A program made the position numbers and the translations under genes. Shown here piece by piece: positions 5,915 to 7,743 of a stretch of 7,743 nucleotides of DNA. Positions within the stretch are counted from its first letter, which is position 1, and each line of letters begins with the position of its first letter. This DNA is from Thermotoga sp. 4484_232 (lineage in GTDB: Bacteria; Thermotogota; Thermotogae; Thermotogales; Thermotogaceae): positions 1 through 7,743 of the forward strand of contig MZGO01000021.1 of NCBI GenBank assembly GCA_002084985.1. Direction: 5' to 3'. The notes beneath the pieces are model-generated. The model ran no database searches, was not told where the DNA came from, and saw only the letters and a list, made by a program, of their open reading frames with translations.

Positions 5915-6829
5915 TTACACTCCAAGTTCTTCGAAAATCTTTTTCACGATCTCAATACCCACCCTTTCTTGTCCTTCCACGGTTGAGGCTCCTACATGAG
6001 GGGTTGCAACGACGTTTGGAAGAGAAAGCAGTTTCTTCCTTAAATCATCGAAGGGAGGTTCCACTTCAAAAACATCGAAACCGGCCGCTTTGATCTTTCC
6101 ATTGACTAACCCATTGTAAAGTGCCTTTTCATCAACTACTCCTCCTCTAGATACATTGATCACCACAACACCATCTTTCATTTTCGAAATGGACTCTTCG
6201 TTTATTATGTGTTTTGTCTCCTCTGTTAATGGAACATGAAGAGTTACTATATCCGATTCTCTGAGGAGTGTGTCCAGATCCACTATCTCCACTTGTAGAT
6301 CTGTCCTGTTCACATAAGGATCGTAAGCTAAAACTTTCATACCAAAGCAAAGAGCCCTTTTTGCAACCTCCTTCCCTATATTTCCAAATCCAATTATTCC
6401 CAAGGTCTTTCCAAAAATCTCGTTTCCTTTCAGATCTTTTTTGGTCCATTTACCCTCCTTAAGATCCATTGTTCCTCTTGCTATATGTCTAACACAATTT
6501 AATATAAGACCGAGCGTTAACTCCGCAACTGATACGGCGCTGGCACCTGGTGTGTTCAGCACCTTTATACCTTTTTCTCGAGCTTTCTTCACATCTATGT
6601 TATCAAGGCCAACACCCGCTCTTGCTATTATCTTCAATTTCCTACCAGCTTCTATGATATCTGCCGTTACCTTGGTCGCGCTTCTCACGACGAGAACATT
6701 GACTTCTGGCATAATCTCTAACAGCTTTCCCTTTGGAAGGTGTTCGGAAGAGACATTCAGTATACTTTTCGATCTCAGGAGTTCCATCGCTCTTTCAGAT
6801 AGGGGATCGTTGACATGAATTCTTATCAT
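5915..6829 (-). CDS. D-2-hydroxyacid dehydrogenase, short SerA type (3-phosphoglycerate dehydrogenase or hydroxypyruvate reductase)
   Basis: A 304-residue cytoplasmic NAD-dependent enzyme that interconverts a 2-hydroxy acid and its 2-keto acid. The dinucleotide fold has GFGNIG (147-152) with Asp170 at the end of the next strand, which favours NAD over NADP. The substrate/cofactor region [10 protein letters not shown] lies at 70-79, and the catalytic triad is Arg228 (in SRGGVVDE), Glu257 and His278 (in TPHVGAST). The ACT regulatory domain of long SerA proteins is absent. The ATG at 6829 has AGGAGGTG five bases upstream (6835-6842) and overlaps the aminotransferase stop by four bases, so the two are translated together. 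Motifs around His278 look like 3-phosphoglycerate dehydrogenase. However, the T. maritima homologue I recall (TM1401) was shown to reduce hydroxypyruvate in a serine breakdown route. The fold is sure; the substrate is not. Confidence 0.93.
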   Translation of the reverse strand: MIRIHVNDPLSERAMELLRSKSILNVSSEHLPKGKLLEIMPEVNVLVVRSATKVTADIIEAGRKLKIIARAGVGLDNIDVKKAREKGIKVLNTPGASAVSVAELTLGLILNCVRHIARGTMDLKEGKWTKKDLKGNEIFGKTLGIIGFGNIGKEVAKRALCFGMKVLAYDPYVNRTDLQVEIVDLDTLLRESDIVTLHVPLTEETKHIINEESISKMKDGVVVINVSRGGVVDEKALYNGLVNGKIKAAGFDVFEVEPPFDDLRKKLLSLPNVVATPHVGASTVEGQERVGIEIVKKIFEELGV

Positions 6830-7743
6830 CCCCCCACCTCCTCATACAGAACCTTCATAGCTGTTTTCACAGCTGTTCCCATCTCGAACTCGTATCCAAG
6901 CTCCTTCAAGGTGAACTCCAAAGCGGAAATTGCTGTTATCGTATCGAAAGGCGACATGTATCCCAGATGGGCTATCCTGAAGATCTTACCTTTTAAATGA
7001 GCCTGGCCTCCTGCTATCGTTACACCGTATTTATCTCTCATGATTTTCGTGATCCTGTTCCCATCTATCCCCTCGGGCACTTTAACTGCGGTCACAACGT
7101 TACCCGGTCTTTTTGAGAACAGTTCGAGACCTATGGATTTAACAGCTTCTCTCGTGGCTCTTCCAAGAACTCTGTGCCTTTCCCACACGTTTTCTATTCC
7201 CTCTTTCTCGATCATCTTTATCGCTTCATTCAACATGTATATCATATTCACACCAGGTGTGTAGGGATTGTCAGGATACTTTTTCCTATACGCTCTGAGA
7301 TCGAAGTAGTATCTTGGAGAATCGGATTTTTCCACCAGTTTCCATGCTTTCTCATTCAGCGTTATGAGAGCAAGACCTGGAGGAAGCATTATACCTTTCT
7401 GACATCCCGTAACGACGACATCAACACCCCATTCATCCATCTTCAACGGTTCTGCTAAAAGAGAACTCACAGCGTCTGTTACTAAAACAGCGTCTGTTCT
7501 CTTCGTGACCTCAGCTATGGCTTCTAAATCTATAACCGTTCCTGTAGAGGTTTCACTGTGGGTTGTGAAAACGGCTTTGACGTCGGGATTTTCCTTCAAA
7601 GCTTTTTCTATCTGCTCAGGCTTCACGTAATCTCCCCATTCCAAAGCTATTTCAACTATATCGATCTTGTAACTTTCACATATCTCTTTCCACCTTTCAC
7701 CAAATTTTCCAGAAACCACCACTATAGCTTTGTCCCCAGGGCT
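6826..7743 (-). CDS. Class V PLP aminotransferase (serine-pyruvate/alanine-glyoxylate/phosphoserine type), N-terminus cut by window
   Basis: The frame is open to the window edge, giving 305 visible residues; relatives are about 380 long, so roughly 80 N-terminal residues lie outside. The first visible residues, [18 protein letters not shown], match the family's PGD...NG.FG.RW region. HSETSTG (62-68), Asp90 in VTDAVSS, which contacts the PLP pyridine nitrogen, and Lys116 in [12 protein letters not shown], which forms the Schiff base, are all intact. The C-terminal [12 protein letters not shown] also fits. The gene sits upstream of the dehydrogenase and overlaps it by ATGA. The pair fits either serine to hydroxypyruvate to glycerate (breakdown), or 3-phosphohydroxypyruvate to phosphoserine (synthesis). 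The T. maritima homologue I recall, TM1400, was reported to have serine-pyruvate aminotransferase activity. Any promoter for this operon lies outside the window. Confidence 0.93.
   Translation of the reverse strand, partial: SPGDKAIVVVSGKFGERWKEICESYKIDIVEIALEWGDYVKPEQIEKALKENPDVKAVFTTHSETSTGTVIDLEAIAEVTKRTDAVLVTDAVSSLLAEPLKMDEWGVDVVVTGCQKGIMLPPGLALITLNEKAWKLVEKSDSPRYYFDLRAYRKKYPDNPYTPGVNMIYMLNEAIKMIEKEGIENVWERHRVLGRATREAVKSIGLELFSKRPGNVVTAVKVPEGIDGNRITKIMRDKYGVTIAGGQAHLKGKIFRIAHLGYMSPFDTITAISALEFTLKELGYEFEMGTAVKTAMKVLYEEVGG
6835..6842 (-). promoter_or_regulatory. Ribosome binding site of the dehydrogenase gene
   Basis: On the minus strand this reads AGGAGGTG, five bases before the ATG at 6829, inside the last codons of the aminotransferase gene. 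It confirms the start and the coupled arrangement. Confidence 0.8.

Noticed and set aside
5503..5925. 140-codon minus-strand open frame
   Set aside because: It lies antisense to the C-terminal half of the DppF-type ATPase, whose motifs are unambiguous. It has no recognisable domain or ribosome site.
6441..6818. 125-codon plus-strand open frame
   Set aside because: It is a shadow of the dehydrogenase gene on the other strand; the real gene has a complete catalytic set and a strong ribosome site.

Overview
The window looks like chromosomal DNA of a hyperthermophilic bacterium of the Thermotoga group. This rests on moderate G+C, Arg written mostly as AGA/AGG, Lys/Glu-rich proteins, very tight gene packing with GGAGGTG-type ribosome sites, and a class V aminotransferase/2-hydroxyacid dehydrogenase pair resembling the Thermotoga maritima TM1400/TM1401 pair as I remember it. 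The assignment is by recognition only; no database was searched.

Layout. Bases 1-537 (+) are the 3' part of a ROK-family gene (sugar kinase or, more likely here, repressor) whose N-terminus lies outside the window. A 77-bp gap holds an extended -10 promoter, an imperfect palindrome over its start region, and a strong ribosome site. Next comes a complete five-gene (+) operon for a peptide/nickel-type (Dpp/Opp) ABC importer: secreted binding protein (615-2138), DppB-type permease (2177-3094), DppC-type permease (3099-3953), DppD-type ATPase (3953-4933) and DppF-type ATPase (4940-5899). The only sizeable gap inside the operon, after the binding-protein gene, is filled by a GC-rich hairpin. Fifteen bases after the last ATPase, a convergent (-) operon ends: an upstream class V aminotransferase (6826-7743, N-terminus cut by the window edge) overlaps by 4 bp a short SerA-type D-2-hydroxyacid dehydrogenase (5915-6829).

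How the parts work together. The binding protein would capture a ligand outside the membrane, the two permeases form the channel, and the two ATPases drive uptake. The ROK protein beside the promoter is a plausible ligand-responsive regulator, which raises the chance that the cargo is a sugar or glycoside rather than a peptide. The convergent pair interconverts serine and a hydroxy acid. It could serve serine synthesis (3-phosphoglycerate route) or, as I recall was shown for the T. maritima homologues, serine breakdown through hydroxypyruvate to glycerate.

Apart from the small gaps at 538-614, 2139-2176, 3095-3098, 4934-4939 and 5900-5914, every base is coding. I saw no RNA gene, mobile element, CRISPR array or long repeat. 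I found no clearly new system; the most interesting points are regulatory (promoter palindrome, intercistronic hairpin) and the open question of substrate for the transporter and for the dehydrogenase.
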